A stretch of DNA of 19,128 nucleotides from Smittium mucronatum (taxonomy: Eukaryota > Kickxellomycota > Harpellomycetes > Harpellales > Legeriomycetaceae), in NCBI GenBank assembly GCA_001953115.1, contig LSSL01000969.1, positions 16,066-35,193 of the forward strand, read 5' to 3'. Positions within the stretch are counted from its first letter, which is position 1. Each line of letters opens with the position of its first letter. The position numbers and the translations under genes were made by a program. The notes beneath the pieces were generated by a model. It ran no database searches. It was not told the origin of the DNA and was given only the letters and a program-made list of their open reading frames with translations. Positions 10,811-19,128 of the stretch are shown in pieces.

Positions 10811-12066
10811 ATCTACTCCAACCAAAGCTTCTTTGAGAAAAAGGACATATATAAGTTTGAAAAGCTTCATAAATTCTATGCCGAAAGTGTAAATTTATCA
10901 TTCTCATAAAGTTATGACTGGTTTGAAAATTTCAAGAAAAGTTAAGGCCTGAATAGGGTTAAATTTACTGGCAAAGAAGCAAGCGCAAATAATTAAACTT
11001 ATTTAGAATTTCCATAAAAACAAATAAAATGATAAAAGATAATGATTTTTTCCTATCTTAGGTACTTTTTTTAAATTTTTTTGTTGATTTTTTTTTTGAA
11101 GAAAATAAATATATAGTTATTCAATCTGATTTAAATAGTCTTTGTTTGAAAATTATCCCATTGCGGAAAATATAAATCCAAAGAAAAAGATTCATCGGGT
11201 ATAAAGCAATTCAGATATAAAGTTTGAATTCTACTTTTTATAAATTACACGGGTGATTTTAAGTTCAAGTTCAAGTTAAAGTTCAAGAATAAGAATATCT
11301 AGTCTTTCGAAAAATTGAGATAATTAAAAGGGTGTAATAAATATAATCTGTAAGTGACACGGCGCTCATTAAATAAGATGTATATGACAAAAAAAAAATA
11401 ATGGATATTTTAAAACGGATATAAAGCTTGAATTTAAAAATTATTAAAAATTATTAAAAAATGTTGAATAAAAAAAATAAAATTTTATTTATAATCGAAA
11501 GCTGATTATTTAGCTTTAAGAATTTAAATTTGATGGCTGAATAAAATTGAGTTTTTTTTATTCCTCCAAAAAAATTATTTTGATACAACCAATGAACCAG
11601 AGGTTAATTTATAACTTCAAGGCTCATTATATAAAAACCCCATTTCAAATGCTTAATGGATCGGCTAGTAGTGATGAATCAACTGTGCTTGATTTTCGAA
11701 AAAAAAAATCAAGTAAAAGACTCTATTTATCCAGACCAACAATAATTTTTAAGAGGTATTCTGAATAAGATAATGCATTCGATAAGATGTGATGATTGAA
11801 AAGAAATATAATATATTATCTTCACCCAAAATAACTTCTTAAAGATCCTATCAAATTGGAAGTTCTCATAAGTCTAATTGCATAAAAAAAAAGCTCTTTC
11901 AATTAAAATTGATGAACAGGATTATAAAATTGGAAATTTAGATGAAGCTAATGGCGAAAACGAATATTCTTTATATAAAAAAGTTAATATATTATCGAAA
12001 TTTTTTAATAACACATATTTTTCAAAAGCACTCGATTTTATAGAAATGATTATTAAAATTATTTAA
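10811..12066 (+). pseudogene. Decayed pogo/Tigger-type DDE transposase
   Basis: Several plus-strand fragments line up in order with Tigger/jerky/pogo transposases. (1) In frame from 10811, the CENP-B-type helix-turn-helix end: FEKKDIYKFEKLHKFYAES, then SYDWFENFKKS, GLNRVKFTGKEASANN, with stops between. (2) At 11113-11166, VIQSDLNSLCLKIIPLRK keeps the D-x3-L-x2-K-x2-P spacing of the first catalytic Asp block (D at 11128). (3) At 11479-11502, KILFIIES stands where hydrophobic-DNA is expected, then FIPPKK for LPPNTT. (4) After a frameshift, LIQPMNQRLIYNFKAHY (from 11580) matches the QPMDQGvI..fKahY block, with the third catalytic Asp changed to Asn and Gly to Arg. An acidic, helical C-terminus runs to 12066. 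Stops, frameshifts and lost catalytic residues make it dead. Related elements in yeasts include the Candida Cirt group. Confidence 0.72.
11261..11287. repeat. AAGTTC hexamer array inside the transposase relic
   Basis: About four units of AAGTTC, one as AAGTTA, lie between the first and second catalytic blocks. This helps explain why the spacing between those blocks looks long. It is related to the AAGTTT array at 1876-1896. Confidence 0.75.
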
Positions 12067-13149
12067 AAAAAGAAAGAATTTCAGATACTCTGAGTTAATA
12101 AAATCAAAAGTGTTTCAGTTCCTTTTCCATAATTGTATAATTATATCTAAAGAAAATAATAATAAAAAACTTCAATTTTAATTTTTTCGATATACTAAAA
12201 TGATTATATAGTTTATTTATTCATAACTTTGCTATTATTAAAAAAAATTAAATTTTTTTATTTGAAATAGGTAATTTAGCAATTTTTGAAGGGTAATCAA
12301 TGCGATTATATATTTTTGACATAAATTTAATTTGAATTTAGGGGATTTTGTTTTAGTTGAGGTTAATATCACTAAATTATCCATTTTAGATTAGTTTCTT
12401 ACACCAAAATACAATAAGACTTGATGAAGTTCAATTTATTTTTATGGATAATTTCTCATACACTATCTCCTAAAAAAATATCAACTAATTTTTTTGCAGT
12501 TCCCCCCGACATTTTTTTCATCTAAACCTTATTTAGAGTTTATAGCTTATTTAAATCGATTTTAGCATCTTTATAAAAAATTTAATTGTATTAGCTACAT
12601 AATTTAGTATTCTTTAATATTTTATTATTAGAGAATTTTTTTTGTAAAATATGGATAACTATATTTAAAAATTTTTTTATAAAAGATTAAATATGAAAAG
12701 AATAAGTCGTAGTATACTGAGGAATAATAATAAACTCATTATCAAGCACCCCCAACAAAAATTTGATAGAATATTCTTATTATATTTAATTATAAGTCTT
12801 TTTTGATTTTTTTTCCAAAATTTATTCGCCAAGATATTTTTTGCGATTCAATCGGAACAAAAATAGTAAATTAATGTGAAAATATAAAAAATGCTTTAAC
12901 TTTCAAGATTTTTGCCCTTCCAAAATCTAAGTGAAATATTTTTAGAATTTTGACTTGATTTTGCATCAAATTTCTTCAATTTACCCAGGCCTCATTTTTT
13001 GCGAAAAAAAATCAAAATCAAAACAATTCATGATTTTTTTTGGATACCTGTAACATATTTTATTGGATAACACAATATAACTTGCAAAAAGAATAAAAAT
13101 ATAGCGCGCAAATAATTTTTTTTTTTTTTAAAAAAAAAATATATATTGT
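12067..13149. other. AT-rich spacer between the two element relics
   Basis: No coding frame recognised. It ends with a T13/A10 palindromic tract and ATATATATTG at about 13117-13149, directly before the hairpin that may mark the edge of the retroelement. Confidence 0.5.
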
Positions 13150-13156
13150 ATTAATA

Positions 13157-13179
13157 AAGGGTAGTGTTATGATACCCTT
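13157..13179. repeat. Hairpin AAGGGTA/TACCCTT, candidate left end of the retroelement
   Basis: Seven-base perfect arms (13157-13163 and 13173-13179) around a nine-base loop. The sequence TTATGATACCCTTATCACTTT that contains the right arm resembles AATATGACTACCCCTATCATATT at 17168-17190, beyond the tyrosine recombinase relic. It may therefore be a terminal repeat of the element between them. Confidence 0.4.
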
Positions 13180-13336
13180 ATCACTTTTTTTTTCGCTTGG
13201 GTACTCTATCTGCTTGAAAGATTTCCTTATATTTGAAGTTTTATAAAAAAAGTTTCAGTGTATCTAAAATTTATTATAATACTTTTTTCTTGAAAAAGAA
13301 GAAGCGCAAGAGCCATAATAACAGCCCATAATAACC

Positions 13337-14087
13337 ATGGAGCCTATAACATATCTCCAAGTATACTGAGAGCTCATTAAAGTGCTACACTTAACTGAAG
13401 AGAATTTTTTTGAGCACCGTAGACTTAAGAATAGCTAAAATAATATATATTTGCGAGGCCAAAAAGCTACTCTATGAAATAACATCCACAAAATTTTAAA
13501 AATTCATCATCAAAAGCTGAAAGGAAGGCTAATATTTCACTTCATGCAATAAAGGTTTCTTTGGCATAATCTAACAGTAATGTCTATTTTTACGATCGCA
13601 AATTGATATAAGCACCTCCAAGGATCTTGGTTGACGGCCAAAAAATTATTTTTCCAATCAAAATAAGGGTTCTTTTTTCTGATGATTCTGATTCCTCTGC
13701 AAATATTCTCTTGGATGACATTAATAGGAGGTTTTAAATGCTTATAAAGCTTCATTGGCTTATATATATTGATAGGAACCTCTAATGGAATAAGATAAAC
13801 TCAAGAAATTGCTGGATAAAGAAAATAATGAGAAGAACCTCAAGCCCAAAGACCTTTTTGATAGCTCCAGCAAGCAGATACTCAAAAAAGCTCCTTCAAC
13901 AAGCCAGAAATAGCCCAGAATACAGAAGCTGCAATTGAACTCATCTTTTCTAACAAAAAGCCGCATTAACCAATACACGGAGGAAAAAAAAATTTTTAAA
14001 AAAAAGATACTCATCAGGCACTCAATTAATGGAGAAACTCACGATTTTTATTTTAACATAAAAAAAAACTCAAGTACAGCAAGTTAA
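13337..14087 (+). pseudogene. Decayed gag-like region of the YR retrotransposon
   Basis: Upstream of the RT, protein-like stretches occur in changing plus-strand frames. From an ATG at 13337: MEPITYLQVY, then ELIKVLHLTEENFFEHRRLK. Near 13615-13720: PPRILVDGQKIIFPIK and VLFSDDSDSSANILLDDINR. From an ATG at 13785: DKLKKLLDKENNEKNLKP and DLFDSSSKQILKKAPSTSQK, open for about 80 codons except two stops that look like mutated glutamine codons (TAA, TAG). The composition is charged and Ser/Asp/Lys-rich, with coiled-coil character. No zinc knuckle is visible. Naming it gag rests on position before the RT, not on a motif. Confidence 0.4.
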
Positions 14088-14309
14088 CCAACAATATATT
14101 AAAAAAGGGTTTATGACCCTGTTCAAGGCCCAGAAAATGGTAAAATCGGATTTAGAAAAAAAAAATTATTAGCTTTGGAAAATCAGACTTCTGACGACTC
14201 CCCTAAACTAAAAAAGGTTTAAAAGATTCAAATATAAAGAATCAGCGGATAAAAATATATATAGGGGGTTCAAACGCTAACTATACTCCCAAAAAAATCA
14301 CAAGAGAAA

Positions 14310-15060
14310 GCTCTTCAAAGAGGATCACCGATTATGATCTATAATTTGGCATCCTTCCTGCTGAAAAATTCCATATACGAATTAAAGACTCGTAATCCGT
14401 GTTTATAATCCCAAATTTTTATTATAACCAAATGGATGGAGGGAATCGGTCATATATCGAACTTGAACCAACTAAAAATTCACTTCGATAAACAAAAATT
14501 CGAAATAGATCGACCCAAATATAAATTCTGAAGAGTAAGAAAGAAGGCTTTTATCGTCTATCCGGACCTAGAAGATTATTTCATTCATATTTTAATGCAC
14601 ATTTCCTACAAAAAGTTTCTTCGCTCTCACTAGAAATTTTGAGTTCAAAAAATCAGATTACTCTCTTTCGGCTTTTCACTGAGTTAGTATATTTTTACCT
14701 ATTTGTTTCAACCGATAATTTCATGTTCAAAGGCATTTATCATATGAATATCAACTTATCTTGATGACGTTATTATACTTGGTTAATCGAAAAATATATG
14801 CTAATAGACGACTAAAGTATTATTATCGAAGGAAAAAAATAGAGTACGGAGTAAAATTGGTGAAAAAATCTATAAATCCATCTCAGTAGATAGCCCATAT
14901 TATCATGGTCATGATTTTCATTGAAATGAGTCTCATTTCTCATTCTACCAAAATCCAGAATATCCCATAAAAAAGCTACGAATATACAATATGCAGTGCA
15001 TATGAAATTAAATTTTTTGAAGGGGTTTACCGGAAAATTACAGTCCATTTCTGTTCCCCT
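14310..15060 (+). pseudogene. Decayed DIRS-type reverse transcriptase
   Basis: A near-continuous alignment to DIRS-family RT can be read through two or three frameshifts. Frame 0: LASFLLKNSIYELK (thumb-side 'LL.kgaIe.v'). Frame from 14399: VFIIPN, then GGNRSYIELEPTKN, matching 'FvIPK..GG.RPViDL..LN'. Frame 0 from 14490: the catalytic-Asp block DLEDYFIHILMH (14565-14600), KFLR (14613-14624), LLSFGFSLS (14658-14684), YIFTYLFQPII (14688-14720) and YLDDVIILG (14757-14783), the YxDD active site. Frame from 14821: KSINPSQ (14866-14886), then STKIQNI. The combination KFLRF...PFGLS.AP.iFTk...P.i distinguishes DIRS from Ty3 and copia. Stops replace residues after KFLR and elsewhere. Confidence 0.8.
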
Positions 15061-15289
15061 TCTATCTGGTAATCTCTACTTAGATGACTCTTAGAACTAA
15101 AAAAAATACCCCTATTATATTCGATAATATTGGATTAGATTGTAATACTGACAAAATTCGCCAGACAGAACGTTTTATTCCTGTAGCACTAACTGTTAAA
15201 GTGTATCAGAAAATCTTTCCCCCACAATGAATAAGAACTGTTGTTATAAAACGATTCAGTTGACAGCATTTAGAAGATATTTATGAGAT

Positions 15290-15577
15290 CTTAATCATAC
15301 TCAAAACTTTTGAGTCTTTTGGAGGTGTTGGTGCAAAGAAATGCCTTTTTTTTCTATATTATATGCGCTCTGGCTCCATAAATTTTTTTTGTTTTTTTTA
15401 ATGTCTCATTCAGAAAATATCATGACTCTAGCAAGAATAAGTAATTTTAAATGAATAAATTCTCCAAGACTAGAGGAAATTTCCGAGAAAATATGGATCC
15501 ATTTCATGAAGACGAATACCTAACCTCAGGTTACATACTCCACTTAAGTAATGAATCCAGCTGACACACCAAACAGA
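15290..15577 (+). pseudogene. Traces of RNase H following the RT
   Basis: TFESFGGVGA (15306-15335) fits the TDASxxGVGA block that holds the first catalytic Asp, here lost. LHLS (15538-15549) and, one frame over, NPADTPNR (15554-15577) fit the terminal H-x-P-G...NpADapSR block. The position after the RT is as in DIRS and Ngaro. Between the blocks the frame is unreadable. At about 15775-15815, FHPCNLISQII after a TGA resembles the 'W.L.P..f..I' segment that follows RNase H in DIRS elements. Confidence 0.42.
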
Positions 15578-16098
15578 CCGACTACATAGTCAGAATTGTC
15601 AACATCAGAAAACCAATTTTAAAAAATAATTAGGCTATACTGGTCACACTATTTAGGAATTTTTTAAAGATAGTGAACTCAAAACTAGAAAACTATTACG
15701 ATAGGTTTCTTGAAAGCAGAGCAGTATACCATAACGCGCTTGTCTTAAATTGGTCAAAATTTATCAAAACCTACTGATTCCATCCTTGTAATTTGATATC
15801 ACAAATAATATGGAACTTGCACAGAGAAAGCATGAACATAAATTTAACCCCCCATCCCCCCTCAATAAAATAAAATTATAATTTATCAGTAATACGATAA
15901 ATATCAGTTTCTTAACCATACATTTCAAAAAAGGCTGCTAATGTAGGTCAAAAAAGCCGGAAAACATAGCTTTTTGACAGCAAGAACTTTTGTCTTTTTA
16001 TATGGAAATTTATTGGATCGACTTCAAAAAATTTTTTTTTTTCATAGATCAAAACAAATTTCTACACAAGATCGCTTTCTAGATTGAAACTAATTAAA

Positions 16099-16918
16099 GA
16101 TAATTCTACGACTAATACTTATATGTTTTAAAATATTTGGCACATATTTCAAACGAAGAAAGAGACCAAATACAACTGAATCGTACAATTCAGCAATCTA
16201 GTGATTTTTTGAGGCCAAGAGGTCTTTAGAAAATTCACCTAGTATTTAGAAATTCTTAAGAGTATATAATAGTAATAATCAAATCGCTCTTCAAACAAGA
16301 AATAATATATCCTTTATTGTGCTGAATTTGAACGAATGGGGAAAATAAGGTAGATTAGATGGATGCAAGTTGACTCCTAAGGGTTGCTAGTCGTTGTAAT
16401 TAAGTTAAGGTTTAAGGGATAGGGATATTCATAGAATCAAAGACGCATCAAATACCATCAGTAACAGTAATATTATCTAATAACCATCTTCCCCAGCAAA
16501 AAGATAAATTTCAGACAATTTAACGAACCTGTGTGATAAATATCAACCATAATTCTACATTATGTACGATAATCGCTTAAAAAGTTTAAAATCGAAAATT
16601 TTTATGGATTTATCACCAAAAAAATATTTCAAAAATTAATCGATAATTATAAACAATTATTTAGGCACAAAATAAAATATAATGAAGTTTTATTCCCAGA
16701 TACCATAAAAAGTCATGTAAATAATCTATACTGATTCATACAGCTAAAATCTAATTAAATTTTCTCAAAATAATTATTGAAAACTGGATTCTCAGTAAAA
16801 AAATTTATCTCATTCATTTTGGTCAAAGTATAGCATATTTGGTGCTTGCTACAAACTGGAGCGTAGTATTAATTCTAATGCTATTTAATCCACTCTACCT
16901 ATATAGTAACTTAATACG
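16099..16918 (+). pseudogene. Decayed tyrosine recombinase of the retrotransposon
   Basis: One frame from 16099 gives DNSTTNTYMF...NIWHIFQTK, then IVQFSNLVIF and YLEILKSI. This matches the helical core-binding domain of phage-integrase-type recombinases ('sT...Y...w..F', 'vv.FL...', 'yLsalksi'). The same frame continues to box I: FERMGKIR at 16327-16350 (catalytic Arg at 16333; the usual Glu of R-x-x-E appears as Lys), IRWMQVDS, then LLVVVIKLRFKG (box-I strands). In another frame, SHSFW (16808-16822) fits box II HSFR with Arg changed to Trp (CGG to TGG). At the expected distance STLPI is followed by TAG (16904), where the nucleophilic Tyr should be. Dead copy. Confidence 0.6.
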
Positions 16919-16930
16919 ACTATCTTTGGG

Positions 16931-17483
16931 ATTTGATTTAAGACTAATCTGGTTTTTTATTGTGAAAATATAATAATGTAATAATAAAGAAGCGTTCATA
17001 CTAAATCTTGCACACCAGCACAATTTAACTTTGTTAAAAGTCATAAGAATACCGTACTAAAGTATTATACTATAATTTTTTAATAGATAGTTATTTTATT
17101 TACGTACTAGATTTTTATGGGATTTATAAAGTCTTTTTTTTTTATGCGATAAAATATGATAACACTTAATATGACTACCCCTATCATATTAATTCAAAAA
17201 TATTTGGATATAAAATTATGCGAAAATACATATTTTTTGAAAATTTTACACAAATTTTTTTAGAATATACGAAAAAAACTTTTTCACGCATAAAGTTTCT
17301 GGAAAATCACCTGGTTATACACAAAAAATATTACCTGCTTTTATTTGATGAATATATTTACATTCAATATTTTAAGACTACTATTTATTAAAAAGCGATT
17401 TAAAGATTTATTTGATTAATAAATATCCATTAAATTTTACATACTTATCTGAATAGATTTGTTCAAGGAAATTTTTTTTGAAA
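16931..17483. other. AT-rich spacer with candidate right repeat (17157-17190)
   Basis: No coding frame recognised. It contains ATAACAC (17158-17164) and ACTACCCCTATCATATT (17174-17190), which resemble the left-hand hairpin region at 13150-13187 in both orientations. Confidence 0.35.
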
Positions 17484-18494
17484 ATGAGAGTTGGCTGGAG
17501 ACTTATCGATAATTTTCAATTTTCAGAAGATGAAAAGCTTGTTAGGAAATGGATTTTTAGATACATTATACTTTAAAATCTCGATTTCAAACTATATATT
17601 TCTGTAAAAACAAGAAAAAATTTAGCTGCGCTGCAAGAATAAGATTTAAAGCTTTTAAAAAAAACTCCGGTTTTTTATATCACATTTGAGCATTCAGAAT
17701 TCATCAAAAAGATAAAGTCTATATTCAAAAAAAAAGTTATTTTAGATTTATAAAAAGTGGATTAAAAATAAAAATGAATATTAAAGAAGAGCTCAACAAA
17801 TCGGGTAGCTAAATCCTGCAGAAGAAAAGATATGGGATTATTTAAAACTATAAAAGAGTTAAGTATGAATTATGTAATAGATAAAGAATATCGATGAATT
17901 AAGAAAATTTAATAAAAGTCAAATTTATGACGATCGAGAACCTTTCATTTTCTCTTATTAATTATAAAAGGATTTTTAAACCACATTTTTTGTAGTTTTT
18001 TTTAAAAAAAATTTCACTTTGAAAAAAATTATAGATGAAGTTAAAATCTTCATGACTTCAAATAGACTAATAGAAATCTCTCAAAAATATGACAAAATTC
18101 TTTTAGACACCAAATAAGACTACTGATATTAAATATTCAGTTTTGGCGATTGGTATCACAGATCTGAATAAAAATTACGTTTAAAAACTTTAAAAATAGC
18201 AGAGAACGAAGATACCAAAAAGCTACTTTTGGTTTTTAAAATAAATTAGAAATTCTCATCAAAAGCGGGTGAGTTATTTGAAAATAATCATATAATATAG
18301 GATGCTCCGCCAAAAATAACTAAAGCAGTTTTTGAATTTGATCCAAAAATTAAAATTATAAAATTTTGGGCTCATTTCAACAGAAATATTGAAAAGCTTG
18401 TAAGACCCGCCCCTGAAAATTTCAGAGTAGAATTACTCTGATATATAGGTTTTTTGGAGTCAGGAATATTGACCTATTTTAATTGTACCTAATG
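17484..18494 (+). pseudogene. Decayed protein-coding frame, about 330 codons, family unknown
   Basis: From an ATG at 17484 one frame reads MRVGWRLIDNFQFSEDEKLV, then after stops TRKNLAALQE, DLKLLKKTPVFYITFEHSEF, KKIKSIFKKKVILDL and MGLFKTIKELSMNYVIDKEY (to about 17890). After one frameshift a second frame runs to 18494: LRKFNKSQIYDDREPF, FTLKKIIDEVKIFMTSNR, KYDKILLDTK, LKIAENEDTKKLLLVFKIN, FSSKAGELFENNHII, DAPPKITKAVFEFDP, IIKFWAHFNRNIEKLVRP and ENFRVELL. The texture is clearly protein-like and stops are scattered, so it is a pseudogene or element relic. The start (FSEDEKLVRKW) is faintly Myb/SANT-like. I cannot assign a family. It may be a third transposon or a captured host gene. Confidence 0.45.
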
Positions 18495-19021
18495 ACATTT
18501 TCACCATAAATCCTATTAACCTAATTAATATTTCACTTAAATTATAATTGATCTAATAACAAATTTCTGCATAAATTTTTTTTCCTATTTAAAATTTTAC
18601 ACAATAAAAAATCCACCCAATTTCAGCTTCGCCTACAGCCTTCACCTATTTTTAATTTGGCCTATTAATTCATTTAACACCAAAAGAATCAATTCTTTAT
18701 AAATAATAAAATTTGATTTACAATGGAGGTGCTTTGAAACATATTTTATAAGATGAATATATATATATATATTTATATTTATATTTATATTACATTTTAT
18801 TTTCTCGCGGTTGTGGAATTTTTTATTCGTTATAAATTAAAAGCTATAAAAAGTCAAAAATTGCGAATGAAGTTGGTTTTAAATGTGGTTTTTTAAAATT
18901 TCCAAAATCTTCCATTTTTTTTATATATCACGGAATTTTATTGTAAGATAACGTCATTAAAAACTATACTAAAAAAATTTGAAAAAAAGAAAAAGATGTA
19001 TAGAAAAGACTATTATCCTAA
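18495..19021. other. AT-rich spacer with ATTTAT repeats
   Basis: It contains (AT)n at 18757-18772 followed by ATTTAT units to about 18791. A possible short exon MWFFKISKIFHFFYISRNFI (18883-18942) ends exactly at a GTAAGA donor, and CTAAC occurs at 19018-19022 just before the composition jump. Nothing else is recognised. Confidence 0.35.
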
Positions 19022-19030
19022 CTACAATAA

Positions 19031-19128
19031 GCTCCTCTGCCGGACTACCGGCTGCGTACCTACGGTAAAGGGTTCAATCTACCAACCGAAAGACCCCCCC
19101 TGGCATTGCTTCAAGTAGGCTGGATGAC
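19031..19128 (+). other. GC-richer segment at right edge, possible exon of a gene beyond the window
   Basis: From about 19022 the base composition changes abruptly (31 G+C of 60 in 19021-19080). One plus frame from 19031 is open to the window end: LPDYRLRTYGKG, FNLPTERPPLALLQVGWM. It has no ATG, but CTAAC (19018-19022) followed by AAG (19029-19031) could be an intron branch site and acceptor. A competing frame starts at an ATG at 18996 (MYRKDYYPNYNKLL...) and stops at 19118 after 40 codons. I cannot choose between them or name a product. Confidence 0.3.

Larger units (their letters stand above)
13157..17190 (+). mobile_element. Decayed tyrosine-recombinase (DIRS-order) retrotransposon
   Basis: In plus-strand order the region holds a gag-like frame (13337-14087), reverse transcriptase (14310-15060), RNase H traces (15290-15577) and a tyrosine recombinase (16099-16918). 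The order gag-RT/RH-YR is that of YR retrotransposons (DIRS, Ngaro, PAT), which integrate with a tyrosine recombinase instead of a DDE integrase. The RT motifs are of DIRS type, not Ty1/copia or Ty3/gypsy. No integrase or protease trace is seen. All domains carry stops and frameshifts, so the copy is dead. The boundaries are the candidate repeats at 13157 and 17190 and are tentative. DIRS-order elements are, to my knowledge, rarely noted in budding yeasts. Confidence 0.68.

Noticed and set aside
13537..14014. Two open minus-strand frames (72 and 84 codons)
   Set aside because: Both are antisense to the gag-like plus-strand stretches, which have far more protein-like composition.
14812..15048. 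Open minus-strand frame of 78 codons
   Set aside because: It lies antisense to the recognisable RT segment KSINPSQ...STKIQNI and has no domain of its own.
17805..17850. Frame reading RRAQQIG, then NPAEEKIWDYLKL, resembling a pogo/Fot1 helix-turn-helix
   Set aside because: Another frame is continuous over a much longer stretch here, and no downstream DDE blocks follow in this frame.
19060..19080. GGTTCAATCTACC resembling a tRNA B-box or 5S rRNA fragment
   Set aside because: The flanking bases do not form a T-stem, and the match to 5S is limited to a few bases.

Overview
The window looks like a chromosome segment of an AT-rich ascomycete yeast (Saccharomycotina-like). This is inferred from the compact left-hand genes, a CAA-encoded polyglutamine tract, an intronless monocarboxylate-porter-type transporter, and a short GTAAGT...TAG intron in a RING-finger gene. 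The species cannot be named from the sequence.

Left arm (1 to about 4,200), ordinary genes: the 3' end of a plus-strand gene for a UHM-type RRM protein (SPF45/RBM17-like or Tat-SF1/Cus2-like splicing factor); a minus-strand, membrane-anchored RING-H2 ubiquitin ligase whose transmembrane helix appears only after removing an 80-base intron; and a minus-strand 454-residue, 12-helix MFS transporter of the MCH/monocarboxylate-porter type with a long 5' region holding two GC boxes.

Middle and right (about 4,200 to 19,020) form a long gene desert, extremely AT-rich from about 6,200 to 13,300. It is not empty. Reading it by eye in all frames shows broken, frameshifted, stop-ridden remnants of transposable elements, all on the plus strand. 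(1) 10,811-12,066 is a decayed pogo/Tigger-type DDE transposase with its CENP-B-like helix-turn-helix, the three DDE positions and the QPMDQG-type block. (2) About 13,290-16,930 is a decayed tyrosine-recombinase (DIRS-order) retrotransposon with a gag-like region, a DIRS-type reverse transcriptase, a fading RNase H and a tyrosine recombinase downstream. Candidate terminal repeats lie near 13,150 and 17,190. (3) 17,484-18,494 is a roughly 330-codon decayed reading frame of unknown family. (4) 9,532-10,010 is a small G-richer island with coding-like segments.

The best overall reading is a transposon graveyard in AT-rich heterochromatin, possibly a regional (peri)centromere or a subtelomere. At the right edge (19,022-19,128) base composition jumps back to about half G+C. 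An open frame there reaches the window end, which suggests an exon of a gene beyond the window. No rRNA, tRNA or CRISPR was found.
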